Source: an uncultured Clostridiaceae bacterium
Lineage (GTDB): Bacteria > Bacillota > Clostridia > Lachnospirales > Lachnospiraceae
Assembly (NCBI GenBank): GCA_902477765.1
Contig: CABSIM010000024.1
Location: 1-42,386, forward strand
DNA length: 42,386 bases
Direction of reading: 5' to 3'
Part shown: positions 26,084 through 34,000 of the stretch, piece by piece
Layout of the letters: each line of letters starts with the position of its first letter
Numbering within the stretch: position 1 is the first letter of the stretch
Position numbers and translations under genes: made by a program
Notes under the pieces: model-generated
What the model saw: only the letters and a program-made list of their open reading frames with translations
What the model was told of the DNA's origin: nothing
Databases searched by the model: none

Positions 26084-27517
26084 TTAGTATGCCTTGCCCC
26101 AGTAAACCATCTTTTTCGCCGGTTTTCCGCAGCACACGCAGGTATCTGCGATCTTTTCCTGGGCAAACGGCATGCAGCGGGATGTGACGCCCACTTCTTC
26201 CTTCAGCCTGTCTTCACATTCCTGACAGCCGCACCACATGGCCTTGATGAAGCCCGGTTTGGTATCGGCAATCTTTTTCATCTCTTCCAGTGTGGATGCA
26301 GAATAGGTATGGCTGTCTCTGTGAGCCTTTGCCCGCTCAAACATGTCTTTCTGAATGGTATCCAGGAGTTCTCCCACTTTTCCCGCAATCTCATCCAGGG
26401 AAACCGTGATCTTTTCATGGGTGTCACGGCGCACCAGAACTGCCTGGCCTGCCTCAATGTCCTTGGGTCCCAGTTCCACACGTACCGGAATTCCGCGCAT
26501 CTCGGACTCACTGAATTTCCATCCCGGACTCTTGTCGGAATCGTCCACTTTCACACGGAAACCGGACAGAACCTGTTCCACCTGACGTGCCTTCTCCAGC
26601 ACGCCCTCCTGCTGCTGGCGGATCGGAACAATCACCACCTGGGTGGGAGCGATTCTCGGCGGAAGCACAAGACCTTCATTGTCACCGTGTACCATGATGA
26701 TGGCACCGATCAGACGGGTGGTCATGCCCCAGGATGTCTGGTGAACATATTTCAGCTGATTGTCTCTGTCAGAATACTGGATGCCGAATGCTTTGGCAAA
26801 TCCGTCTCCGAAGTTGTGGCTGGTGCCGGACTGGAGTGCCTTTCCGTCATGCATCAGCGCTTCAATGGTATACGTGGATTCCGCACCGGCAAATTTCTCC
26901 TTGTCCGTCTTCTGTCCGCGGATCACAGGCATGGCCAGCACTTCCTCACAGAAGTCCGCATACAGGTTCAGCATCTGGATGGTTCTTTCCTCTGCCTCTT
27001 CTGCGGTTGCGTGGGCCGTATGGCCTTCCTGCCACAGGAATTCCCTGGAACGCAGGAACGGTCTGGTGGTCTTTTCCCATCTCACCACGGAGCACCACTG
27101 ATTGTATACTTTCGGAAGGTCTCTGTAGGACTGGATATCCCTTGCGTAAAAATCACAGAACAGTGTCTCGGATGTGGGACGGACACAGAGTCTTTCCTGA
27201 AGTTCTTCCAGTCCGCCATGGGTCACCCAGGCCACCTCCGGCGCAAAACCTTCCACATGATCCTTTTCTTTCTGAAGCAGACTTTCCGGAATAAATAACG
27301 GCATGTACACATTCTTTACTCCTGTCTCCTTAAAACGGCGGTCCAGCTCCTGCTGGATATTTTCCCAGATGGCATATCCGTCAGGCTTGATCACCATGCA
27401 GCCTTTTACGCTGGCATAATCCACCAGTTCAGCCTTTTTCACCACATCGGTATACCACTGCGCGAAATCTTCTTCCATGGAGGTAATGGCCTCCACCATT
27501 TTCTTTTCCTTTGCCAT
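26084..27517 (-). CDS. proS: prolyl-tRNA synthetase, archaeal/eukaryal type
   Basis: 477 aa, the short ProRS type without the bacterial editing insertion. Class II motifs are visible: motif 1 region VIKPDGYAIWENIQQELDRRFKETGVKNVYMPLFIP, motif 2 YNQWCSVVRWEKTTRPFLRSREFLWQEGHTAHAT and motif 3 TSWGMTTRLIGAIIMVHGDNEGLVLPPR. The anticodon-binding domain and a C-terminal cysteine-bearing zinc domain (WCGCQECEDRLKE, TCVCCGKPAKK) end in WGKAY, as in archaeal and eukaryal ProRS. Start at 27517 with AGGAGAG upstream. Expression is controlled by the T-box at 27606-27878. Confidence 0.96.
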   Translation of the reverse strand: MAKEKKMVEAITSMEEDFAQWYTDVVKKAELVDYASVKGCMVIKPDGYAIWENIQQELDRRFKETGVKNVYMPLFIPESLLQKEKDHVEGFAPEVAWVTHGGLEELQERLCVRPTSETLFCDFYARDIQSYRDLPKVYNQWCSVVRWEKTTRPFLRSREFLWQEGHTAHATAEEAEERTIQMLNLYADFCEEVLAMPVIRGQKTDKEKFAGAESTYTIEALMHDGKALQSGTSHNFGDGFAKAFGIQYSDRDNQLKYVHQTSWGMTTRLIGAIIMVHGDNEGLVLPPRIAPTQVVIVPIRQQQEGVLEKARQVEQVLSGFRVKVDDSDKSPGWKFSESEMRGIPVRVELGPKDIEAGQAVLVRRDTHEKITVSLDEIAGKVGELLDTIQKDMFERAKAHRDSHTYSASTLEEMKKIADTKPGFIKAMWCGCQECEDRLKEEVGVTSRCMPFAQEKIADTCVCCGKPAKKMVYWGKAY

Positions 27518-27605
27518 GATCCTCTCTCCTGTTGATTCTTGTTTTCGTTTTCTGCCTGGGGGCTTTTATACCGGCGGAAGGTCCGGAGACTTTTTTCCGT
27601 TATAT

Positions 27606-27878
27606 AAAAGCCGGCTGGCGCTCCCAAAGGGACCGACAGCCGGCGTTACCACCCAATTTAACTCCTGAATGATGCAGGAATTCTCTCTTTTCCGTTAACG
27701 CCGGAATACGCTGCAGTTTCATGCAGAGCTCCAAGGCCGGTTTCAGCGCTGCGCACATGGGAATTTCCACCGTTCTCCCCTCTCTGGAATGCCGCCGTTC
27801 ACTTACTTTTCCTCTTCTCAGCTTTTTTCTTTCATTTATGCTGCCGCCAGGACATACTGTATGAGACCTGCCGGATTC
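27606..27878 (-). promoter_or_regulatory. T-box riboswitch controlling proS
   Basis: A leader of about 270 nt before proS ends in the T-box core TTGGGTGGTAACGCC (27642-27656) followed by a terminator: GCCGGCTG (27637-27644) pairs with CAGCCGGC (27610-27617) and runs into TTTTAT. The Stem I landmark AGAGAGGGG lies near 27777-27785 and a GGTGGAA apical-loop-like motif at about 27764-27770. A candidate specifier is CCG at 27738-27740, a proline codon, in GAAACCGG. Uncharged tRNA-Pro should stabilise the antiterminator and allow proS, bioY and cca transcription. Confidence 0.88.
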
Positions 27879-27884
27879 GTTTTG

Positions 27885-27913
27885 ATTTTAGAGGATCGGC
27901 AGGCATTTGTCAA
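27885..27913 (-). promoter_or_regulatory. promoter of the T-box/proS operon
   Basis: Perfect TTGACA (27908-27913), 17-bp spacer, TAAAAT (27885-27890) on the minus strand. The remaining gap up to the acetyltransferase gene (27914-28174) holds a TAAAAT -10 at 28055-28060 for that gene with a weak -35, and a leader of about 110 nt with only small hairpins. Confidence 0.8.
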
Positions 27914-28174
27914 GTCCATAATCGGCCGCAGGGGCCCTATGCTTCAGAATCCTTTCGGAACCGTCGTCAGGAATCTCTCTGACACACACAATATGGAGAG
28001 AAAGGATTGCGGAAGCTTCATTCTGCGGCGGTAGATTTATTCTCTCTCTTATGGTAAAATTCCTGTGAAAACGAAAAAGCCGCCGCCGCATTCCGTGCAG
28101 CCGTGACACACACGAAAAACAGCTGCTGATGCTTTGCAGGCCAGTGATGAAACTATTTGAAAAAGGATGATACT

Positions 28175-28804
28175 ATGGGTTTTACTGCCATTGAAAAAAA
28201 GGACTGGAAAAGAAGCGCATATTTTGACCATTACTTCTCAGACGTGCCGTGTACATACAGTATGACAGCAGCACTGGATATTACGTGCATAAAAAAAGCA
28301 AATAGAAAACTATACCCCACAATGCTTTACTGCATTGCGTCTGTTGTCAACCGGCATTCGGAATTCAGAACCGCCATCAACAGGAACGGCGTATTGGGCA
28401 TCTATGATACCATGTCTCCCTGTTACACCGTTTTCCACAAAGATACGGAAACCTTCTCAAATATATGGACTGAATTTTCCGCTGATTATCATGATTTCTG
28501 TGCTGCATATGAAAGTGATTTATCAAAATACGGTGCCGCAGAAAAAATGGAAGCAAAACCTGACGTTCCGGAAAATGTTTTTCCCGTATCCATGATTCCA
28601 TGGACAAGTTTTTCCGGATTTCATTTAAATCTGAAAAAAGGATATGACTATCTGCTCCCCATTTTTACAATGGGAAAATTTTATGAACAGGATGGAAAAA
28701 CACTTCTCCCGTTATCTGTTCAGGTTCATCATTCAGTCTGTGACGGATTTCATGTTTGCCGTTTTATCAATGAGCTGCAGGAACTGATCCCCACGGTTAT
28801 TTAA
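28175..28804 (+). CDS. type A chloramphenicol O-acetyltransferase, CatP/CatD-like
   Basis: 209 aa, the trimeric CAT length. It acetylates chloramphenicol with acetyl-CoA. The catalytic His186 is in VQVHHSVCDGFH, with the buried Asp and the PW-x-SF-x-GF-x-LN segment. The residue aligned with CAT-III Ser148 is Gly, as I recall also for CatP, so this need not mean loss of activity. The N-terminal YFDHYF, VPCTYSMT, LYPTMLY, VNRHSEFRTAIN and GIYDTM blocks agree with recalled CatP from clostridial Tn4451-type elements. Start ATG 28175 has AAAAGGATG upstream; the in-frame TTG at 28157 is unlikely. The gene is visibly more AT-rich than its neighbours and lies between two opposite-facing genes, suggesting acquisition. 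Resistance itself is untested. Confidence 0.9.
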   Translation: MGFTAIEKKDWKRSAYFDHYFSDVPCTYSMTAALDITCIKKANRKLYPTMLYCIASVVNRHSEFRTAINRNGVLGIYDTMSPCYTVFHKDTETFSNIWTEFSADYHDFCAAYESDLSKYGAAEKMEAKPDVPENVFPVSMIPWTSFSGFHLNLKKGYDYLLPIFTMGKFYEQDGKTLLPLSVQVHHSVCDGFHVCRFINELQELIPTVI

Positions 28805-28871
28805 ATCAGCTTCCGGCCTGCCCAGAAACAGTGCACATACATCCGTTCTCCGGCCTGCGGGATGTATAATG

Positions 28872-28905
28872 AAAAAGGCCCACGGGTGAAGTGTTCCCGT
28901 GAGCC
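28872..28905 (-). terminator. terminator of the DnaJ-like gene
   Basis: On the minus strand GGCTCACGGG (28896-28905) pairs with CCCGTGGGCC (28877-28886), one mismatch, followed by TTTTT. It sits between the convergent acetyltransferase and DnaJ-like genes. Confidence 0.8.
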
Positions 28906-28985
28906 CTGCAGCACTGACAGTATATGGAAGAGTCTTGCTTTCGCATGTTCCCTGAACACCCTGTTTCACCGGATAAGAGTCTGTT

Positions 28986-30017
28986 TCAGGCCACATGACC
29001 CCTGCGGCGTTTTTCGTCCACCCTGCACTGCTCCTCAAATTCCCTCAGCTTTCCCTTTGCATCCGGGCTCAGATCCGCGGGCACCTGTATGGATACGGTG
29101 GCGTACTGATCACCGTACGAAGACGGACGGTCCATGGAAACAATTCCCTTTCCTTTCAGACGGATCTTCGTTCCTGAACGGGTTCCCGGACGGATTTTGC
29201 AGAGGACATCGCCGTACAGTGTCCGGATGGTTGCTTCTCCGCCCAGCACTGCAGTGGCAAACGGAATTTCCGCCGTGGTATACACATCCTGTCCTTCCCG
29301 CCGGAATCCAGGTTTCTCTTTTACCTGTATTTTCAGCATCAGGCTTCCCGGCTCTCCTCCGCGGACTCCCGGCATTCCCTTTCCTCTGAGTCTCAGTGTC
29401 TTTCCGTCGCTGATGCCTGCAGGAATCGTCACTTCCAGAGTCTGGACCTTTCCCAGGGCATCCTGGAACCGAATCACCTTTCTGCATCCGAACGCAGCTT
29501 CTTCAAACGTGATTTCCGCTGCGGCATGAAGGTCGCTTCCGTTTCCGGAAGTCTCTTCTCCTCCGAATTCAAATCCGAATCCGTTTCCTCCCCGGAATCC
29601 TCTTGGATTCCCGAATCCTCCGGTGCCAAATCCGCCGGTCCTCTGGTATTCTCCGGCTCCGAAGCCGTTTCTGAAACTGCCTCCGAAAAACTCTTTCAGA
29701 ATATCATCCATGTCCTGGCCGCTGCCTTCAAAATGGAATTCACGGAAACCTCCGTTTCCGTTTTCTCCGAAACCGTGGCCGCTGTTTCCGTCAAAAGCCG
29801 CACGCCCGAACCGGTCGTAAGCTTTTCTCTTTTTTTCATCTCCCAGAACGTCATATGCTTCGGATATCTCTTTGAAACGTTCTTCTGCTTCCGAGTTTCC
29901 TTTATTGGAGTCCGGATGGTATTTTTTTGCAAGCCTGCGGTATGCTGATTTTATGGCCGCAGCATCGGCATCTCTGCTGACGCCCAGAATGTCGTAATAA
30001 TCTCTTTCCTTTTTCAC
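28986..30017 (-). CDS. DnaJ-type J-domain co-chaperone without zinc finger (CbpA-like)
   Basis: About 343 aa. The N-terminal J-domain is complete: DYYDILGVSRDADAAAIKSAYRRLAKKYHPDSNKG with the HPD motif, then EAYDVLGDEKKRKAYD. A Gly/Phe-rich region follows (near residues 75-160), then two DnaJ C-terminal beta domains (ITFEEAAFGCRKVIRF, TLRLRGKGMPG, AEIPFATAVLGGEATIRTL, IRLKGKGI). The cysteine-rich zinc domain of DnaJ is missing, so this is a CbpA-like type II J-protein working with DnaK. GTG at 30017 is the better start: GAGAGGG (30024-30030) lies 6 nt upstream, while it abuts the ATG at 30023. No dnaK or grpE is adjacent. Promoter and an inverted repeat lie just upstream. Confidence 0.9.
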   Translation of the reverse strand: MKKERDYYDILGVSRDADAAAIKSAYRRLAKKYHPDSNKGNSEAEERFKEISEAYDVLGDEKKRKAYDRFGRAAFDGNSGHGFGENGNGGFREFHFEGSGQDMDDILKEFFGGSFRNGFGAGEYQRTGGFGTGGFGNPRGFRGGNGFGFEFGGEETSGNGSDLHAAAEITFEEAAFGCRKVIRFQDALGKVQTLEVTIPAGISDGKTLRLRGKGMPGVRGGEPGSLMLKIQVKEKPGFRREGQDVYTTAEIPFATAVLGGEATIRTLYGDVLCKIRPGTRSGTKIRLKGKGIVSMDRPSSYGDQYATVSIQVPADLSPDAKGKLREFEEQCRVDEKRRRGHVA

Positions 30018-30044
30018 AGCCATCCCTCTCTTTCATGGTTCAGA

Positions 30045-30071
30045 ATGACAGGCAGTCATGCAGCCTGTCAT
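30045..30071 (-). promoter_or_regulatory. 9-N9-9 inverted repeat in the DnaJ-like gene leader
   Basis: ATGACAGGC (30045-30053), nine bases, GCCTGTCAT (30063-30071): perfect arms with exactly the spacing of the CIRCE heat-shock operator but a different sequence. It lies about 15 bp before the ribosome site and some 55 bp after the predicted transcription start. A second hairpin (about 30089-30115) precedes it. It could be a repressor operator or an RNA hairpin. Confidence 0.5.
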
Positions 30072-30134
30072 AAAATTCTTCCAAATATGAAAGCCGCCGG
30101 AAAACCGGCAGCTTTTGTCATCTGTTCTATATGT

Positions 30135-30163
30135 AATATAACACACACATTTTCTGTTGTCAA
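30135..30163 (-). promoter_or_regulatory. promoter of the DnaJ-like gene
   Basis: Perfect TTGACA (30158-30163), 17-bp spacer, TATATT (30135-30140) on the minus strand. The -35 hexamer overlaps the stop codon region of yitT. Confidence 0.8.
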
Positions 30164-31068
30164 CAGGAAGAAGAGAATCTTTCTTTTTTCCTGGCGCCGA
30201 ACACCTCCGAAATCTCTGTTATGGAAACAAATGCCCCCTGATCACAGCGTTCCACCAGATCTCTCATTTTTCCGATCTGAAAGCGGTTCACCACAAAATA
30301 AATCACCGTTCTTTTTTCATTGGAGTAGAATCCATGGGCATCCAGCAGCGTCACGCCGCTTCCGAACTCTTCTGACAGTGCACGGCTTACTTCTCGGGGA
30401 TGTTCTGTGATGATGATCGCTGCCTTGGCTTTATCCAGGCCTTCCACGATAAAATCCACGGTCTTTAAGGCCGCCGCATATGTGACGATTGAATAAAGAG
30501 GGAGAATCCAGCTGCTTTTGATGAATCCGATCACAATATAAAGCAGCACATTATAGGCCATCACAAAGGTTCCCACCGTCACGCCCAGTTTTCTGGAAAA
30601 GATCACAGCCAGAACCTCAATGCCGTCCATGGCTCCTCCGCAGCGGAGAGCCAGACCGCTCCCGACTCCCGAAATCATGCCGCCGAATACCGCGCACAGA
30701 AACAGATCCTGTTCTGCCAGCGGCGATGCAATGGTCACATCCACAGGCAGTACATAGGTAATCAGATATGACACGGCAGAATATACGGCCACAGCGTAAA
30801 CGGCAGAGACTGTAAACATGGTTCCCTGTTTTTTCCATCCGAACAGAAACAGGGGCACATTAAGCACAATCAGAAACAGAGACAGGGTCATATATTCCGG
30901 TGTCAGCTGCCACAAAAGCATGGATGTGCCGGAAATTCCGCTGTCATACAGCGCCACCGGCGCCAGAAACAAGGTGACGCCGACGGCATTGATGATTCCC
31001 GCCGCCGTCAGCAGCATGAAGTTTTTCAGTATTCTGGGGTTTGTCAGATAACTGCGGAAATTTTTCAA
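30160..31068 (-). CDS. YitT family membrane protein (DUF2179 C-terminal domain)
   Basis: 302 aa. Five or six membrane spans (residues 15-190) contain the family pattern AAGIINAVGVTLFLAPVALYDSGISGTSMLL and GGMISGVGSGLALRCGGAMDGIEVLAV. A cytosolic DUF2179 domain follows (AAIIITEHPREVSRALSEEFGSGVTLLDAHGFYSNEKRTVIYFVVNRFQIGKMRDLV). The function of the family is not established; transport or signalling roles have been proposed. Translation starts at a TTG (31068) with a strong AAGGAGG 7 nt upstream; an ATG nearby is out of frame and stops at once. It lies 39 bp after the EamA gene and is probably cotranscribed. Confidence 0.93.
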   Translation of the reverse strand: MKNFRSYLTNPRILKNFMLLTAAGIINAVGVTLFLAPVALYDSGISGTSMLLWQLTPEYMTLSLFLIVLNVPLFLFGWKKQGTMFTVSAVYAVAVYSAVSYLITYVLPVDVTIASPLAEQDLFLCAVFGGMISGVGSGLALRCGGAMDGIEVLAVIFSRKLGVTVGTFVMAYNVLLYIVIGFIKSSWILPLYSIVTYAAALKTVDFIVEGLDKAKAAIIITEHPREVSRALSEEFGSGVTLLDAHGFYSNEKRTVIYFVVNRFQIGKMRDLVERCDQGAFVSITEISEVFGARKKERFSSSC

Positions 31069-31107
31069 GTCATACCTCCTTAAAGAAGACAGAAACCGGC
31101 TTTTTCT

Positions 31108-31992
31108 TTATGCATGTTTCGTATAAAGCCAGACTCCTGCCAGAACAATGATTCCGCCGGAAAGCTGCAGAATTCCCGGCACTTCCTGAAAAAGAAACAG
31201 GGCTGCCGCTGCCGCAAAAACCGGCTCCGCCAGCTTTACCGTACTCACATAGGTGGGAGACAGATATTTCAGACTCCAGCTGAAAATGCTGTGTCCCAGA
31301 AGAGTACAGAAAACAGCCAGGCACAGGCTCATGATCCAGTCTGCTTTCTCATACCCGAAAACCGGGGTCCCTGAAATAAGATCCAGCACAAGCAATGTCA
31401 GGAAGCTGGACCAGTAAAGAACATATGTATAAACCGTGGTGGACATGTGGCCTCTCTGCCTTGTGCCGATCAGTGTATAACATGCAGAAAATCCGGCTGC
31501 AGCCAGAGCCAGAAGATCCCCCCGGAACGCGTCTTTTCCCTGGTCGCCTCCGCCGTCCGCCGCAGCAATCACGATGCTTCCCACCAGGGCGATTCCGATG
31601 GCCGCCACCTCCATGGGGCCGATCTTCCTTCCGAAAAAAAGCAGATAACCGAACGCAGCAAACACCACCTCCGTGCATACCAGAACCGTGGAACTGGCAA
31701 TGCTGGTCAGGAGAAGTGATTCAAACCACACATAAAAGTGGAGCGCCAGAAAGACTCCGGCAGCCGCACACCAGAGCAGTTCACGGATTTTCATGGAAAA
31801 CAGTTCACGGCGGTGACGTGCCATAACCAGCGGAGTCAGAAGAATCACAGTCCATCCCAGCCGGTACGTTGCCGTAATGTTGCTGGGTGCCGTCATATAC
31901 CTGAAAAAGACGGAGGACATCGACGCACACAGTACTCCGACCGTCAGAATCAGCTTGGCCGAAATCACCGGCCGCTCTTTGGTATTTTCCAT
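31108..31992 (-). CDS. EamA/DMT family membrane transporter
   Basis: 294 aa, ten predicted membrane spans arranged as two EamA repeats. The typical repeat ends are seen: FFRYMTAPSNITATYRLGWTVILLTPLV, VWFESLLLTSIASSTVLVCTEVVFAAFGYLLFFGRKIGPMEVAAIGIALVGSIVIAA in the first half and WSLKYLSPTYVSTVKLAEPVFAAAAALFLFQEVPGILQLSGGIIVLAGVWLYTK in the second. The family exports or imports small metabolites such as amino acids or nucleosides; no substrate can be inferred. Start at 31992 with AAGGAG upstream; the frame extends to 32091 but a promoter occupies 32063-32091, so that extension is not translated. Confidence 0.92.
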   Translation of the reverse strand: MENTKERPVISAKLILTVGVLCASMSSVFFRYMTAPSNITATYRLGWTVILLTPLVMARHRRELFSMKIRELLWCAAAGVFLALHFYVWFESLLLTSIASSTVLVCTEVVFAAFGYLLFFGRKIGPMEVAAIGIALVGSIVIAAADGGGDQGKDAFRGDLLALAAAGFSACYTLIGTRQRGHMSTTVYTYVLYWSSFLTLLVLDLISGTPVFGYEKADWIMSLCLAVFCTLLGHSIFSWSLKYLSPTYVSTVKLAEPVFAAAAALFLFQEVPGILQLSGGIIVLAGVWLYTKHA

Positions 31993-32062
31993 GTTTTCTC
32001 CTTTCTGCGGGCCGGCACACATACCGGACACCGCACGGAAATCCCTGCGCATACTTTTTTTC

Positions 32063-32091
32063 ATTTTAGGAGAACCCCAAATAAATGTCAA
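32063..32091 (-). promoter_or_regulatory. promoter of the EamA-yitT unit
   Basis: Perfect TTGACA (32086-32091), 17-bp spacer, TAAAAT (32063-32068) on the minus strand, overlapping the last codon of the upstream AI-2E family gene. The predicted leader is about 65 nt. Confidence 0.8.
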
Positions 32092-33155
32092 TCGTTTTCC
32101 CGGTACATATCCGTAAGGTCCTCGATCAGAATATATCCGATGGGCCCCAGCAGAAACCCCGCGATTCCGAACAGCCTGAGTCCCACATACATGGACGCCA
32201 GTGTCTCAAGAGGGGAAAGTCCCACCTGGTCTCCCATGATCCTGGCTTCCATGATCTGGCGCAGGAAATAACAGAGTACATAAAGTCCGAGAATCACTGC
32301 AGCCTTTCCCCACTGTTTTCCTGCCAGCAGAATCATTCCCCAGGGAATCAGGACGGTTCCGGTTCCAAACACCGGGAGCGCATCCAGCAGCCCGATTCCT
32401 GTGCCGAACAGAACCGCATAAGGATTCCGGATCAGAAGGAGTCCCAGAATGCAGAGCCCCGACGTCACAGTCATGATGATCAGCTGGCTCTTCAGCCATG
32501 CATTTCCCACGGTCACCAGTCTCCTGCCCAGGAGAGAATATTCCCTGTGGAAATCGGAACGGCTCTTTTTCTCTCTCAGATCATCCATTTCCTGTATGCA
32601 GAGAATTGCCGCCACAAAAAATATGATGATGAAAACCAGCGCTTCCGCAGCTTTTTTTACCAGGGTCATGGAATTGGTCATCAGGGCAGGCATTGTGGAC
32701 TGCTTCACTACCCTTCCCAGTTCCGCAACCATTTCCCCGGCCCGTTCCACCAGATATCCGCTTCGCAGCCCCAGGGCCTGCTCTGCACTCCTGCATCCCT
32801 CTGTCAGCCACCGGTCCAGAGATTCCAGCCACAAAGGAAACCGCTCCAGAAACATGCCTGCTTCTGACAGAAACTGCTTCCCTCCAAGATATCCCAGCCA
32901 TACCACACCGGCCGCCAGGATGGTCAGTTCTGCTCCGCCGATGACTCCCGCAGGAATCTTCCGTTCTTTTCCCATGATCTTCAGACGGATTCTGCTTTCA
33001 AAAAAGCGGACCGACGGACGCAGCCAGAGTGCCGCCGCATAAGCCAGCAAAAAGGGAATCACAAGGGGCAGGAGGTATTTGAATCCTCCGTATACAGCCC
33101 CTGCAATTCCCGTGGTCAAAAGAATTTTCTTCAGTTTTTTAACCGGTTTCACCAT
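32088..33155 (-). CDS. AI-2E family/sporulation membrane protein YtvI-like
   Basis: 355 aa with the AI-2E exporter-like (PerM) layout: N-terminal spans (TTGIAGAVYGGFKYLLPLVIPFLLAYAAALWLRP), a soluble middle part, and C-terminal spans with GLLDALPVFGTGTVLIPWGMILLAGKQWGKAAVILGLYVLCYFLRQIMEARIMGDQVGLSPLETLASMYVGLRLFGIAGFLLGPIGYILI. The DALPVFGTGTVLIPW and GLSPLETLASMYVG segments are those of the sporulation protein YtvI. Start ATG 33155 has AGGTGGG upstream; the frame opens at 33194. It is 66 bp downstream of rluA. Confidence 0.85.
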   Translation of the reverse strand: MVKPVKKLKKILLTTGIAGAVYGGFKYLLPLVIPFLLAYAAALWLRPSVRFFESRIRLKIMGKERKIPAGVIGGAELTILAAGVVWLGYLGGKQFLSEAGMFLERFPLWLESLDRWLTEGCRSAEQALGLRSGYLVERAGEMVAELGRVVKQSTMPALMTNSMTLVKKAAEALVFIIIFFVAAILCIQEMDDLREKKSRSDFHREYSLLGRRLVTVGNAWLKSQLIIMTVTSGLCILGLLLIRNPYAVLFGTGIGLLDALPVFGTGTVLIPWGMILLAGKQWGKAAVILGLYVLCYFLRQIMEARIMGDQVGLSPLETLASMYVGLRLFGIAGFLLGPIGYILIEDLTDMYREND

Positions 33156-33174
33156 GGACCCACCTGCTTTTTGA

Positions 33175-33195
33175 TTTGTACTTCTTTTGTACAAA
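33175..33195 (-). promoter_or_regulatory. inverted repeat ahead of the YtvI-like gene
   Basis: TTTGTAC (33175-33181), seven bases, GTACAAA (33189-33195), perfect arms, placed just downstream of a CATAAT -10-like hexamer (33200-33205, weak -35). It may be an operator for this gene. Confidence 0.4.
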
Positions 33196-33221
33196 CCTTA
33201 TTATGGGCCAAAGACCGTGGT

Positions 33222-33932
33222 TTATTCACGCCGGAAAAATTTTTCAAATATGCCGCCTGAAGGCGTTATGGAAAACTCCATGGGCCTGCCCGTCGCCGGA
33301 TGAACAAAGGAAAGTCCGCTGGCGCAGAGAGCAAGCGGCGTGAAACCGTTCCTCCTTTCTTCCCGGTTTTCTCCGGTATTCCCGTATCTGGCATCCCCAT
33401 AAATGGGAAATCCTCTGGAAGAAAGCTGTACACGGATCTGGTGATGCCGCCCTGTCTTCAGATGAATTTCCAGAAGGCTCAGAACCTGTTCATCCACTTT
33501 GCATGTATCCAGAACCCGATAGGACAATTCTGCCCTTCTGGCATCTTTTACACCTTTATCCACAACCTGTGAATAATTTCCATCCACACTTTTTTTTAAA
33601 TAGTCCACAAGATTATCCACATTATCCACAGGTTTTCCACAAACAACTGCCAGATATGTTTTTCTGATTTTTCCGGACTGAAGCTGGCTGCTCAGTCTGG
33701 CTGCGGCATTTTTCGTCCTCGCATATACCATAATCCCGGATACGGGTTTGTCCAGCCTGTGGATAACTCCAATATACGGTTCCCGTCCGGGTGTGCATAG
33801 TTTGTTCATAACCAGATATGTCTTCAGACGGCTTACCATATCCGGTTCAAACCGTCTGGCCGTCTGGGATTCCACACCGGCCGGCTTTAACGCCACGAGG
33901 ATCTCCTGATCCGCATACAAAACTTCCTGCAT
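33222..33932 (-). CDS. RluA family pseudouridine synthase
   Basis: 236 aa catalytic domain without an N-terminal S4 domain. The catalytic Asp61 is in GVIHRLDKPVSGIMVYART; other blocks are KTYLAVVCGK, LSLLEIHLKTGRHHQIRVQLSSRGFPIYGDARYG and LCASGLSFVHPATGRPMEF. It isomerises uridines in rRNA or tRNA; the target is unknown. Start at 33932 has GGAGG upstream, although the frame opens at 33965. The middle of the gene encodes a VDNVDNLVD repeat and carries a cluster of DnaA boxes (33556-33766). Confidence 0.93.
   Translation of the reverse strand: MQEVLYADQEILVALKPAGVESQTARRFEPDMVSRLKTYLVMNKLCTPGREPYIGVIHRLDKPVSGIMVYARTKNAAARLSSQLQSGKIRKTYLAVVCGKPVDNVDNLVDYLKKSVDGNYSQVVDKGVKDARRAELSYRVLDTCKVDEQVLSLLEIHLKTGRHHQIRVQLSSRGFPIYGDARYGNTGENREERRNGFTPLALCASGLSFVHPATGRPMEFSITPSGGIFEKFFRRE
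33556..33766. repeat. cluster of DnaA boxes inside the RluA-family gene
   Basis: Four perfect TTATCCACA boxes: 33556-33564, 33613-33621 and 33622-33630 on the plus strand (the last two directly abutting) and 33758-33766 on the minus strand. One-mismatch boxes are at 33568-33576 (TGTGAATAA) and 33633-33641 (TTTTCCACA). About 0.3 perfect boxes per strand pair would be expected in the whole window by chance. The region is coding, has no AT-rich unwinding element or dnaA/dnaN neighbours, and so resembles a DnaA-binding cluster rather than an origin. Confidence 0.7.
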
Positions 33933-34000
33933 GTTTTTTCCTCCGCAAAATAAAATTGCTTGCATATTTTCTGCCGCAATGGTATAGTATATAAAAATGC

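Noticed and set aside
33556..33766. Chromosomal or plasmid replication origin
   Set aside because: DnaA boxes are present but lie inside a conserved coding region with no dnaA, dnaN or rep gene and no AT-rich unwinding stretch.
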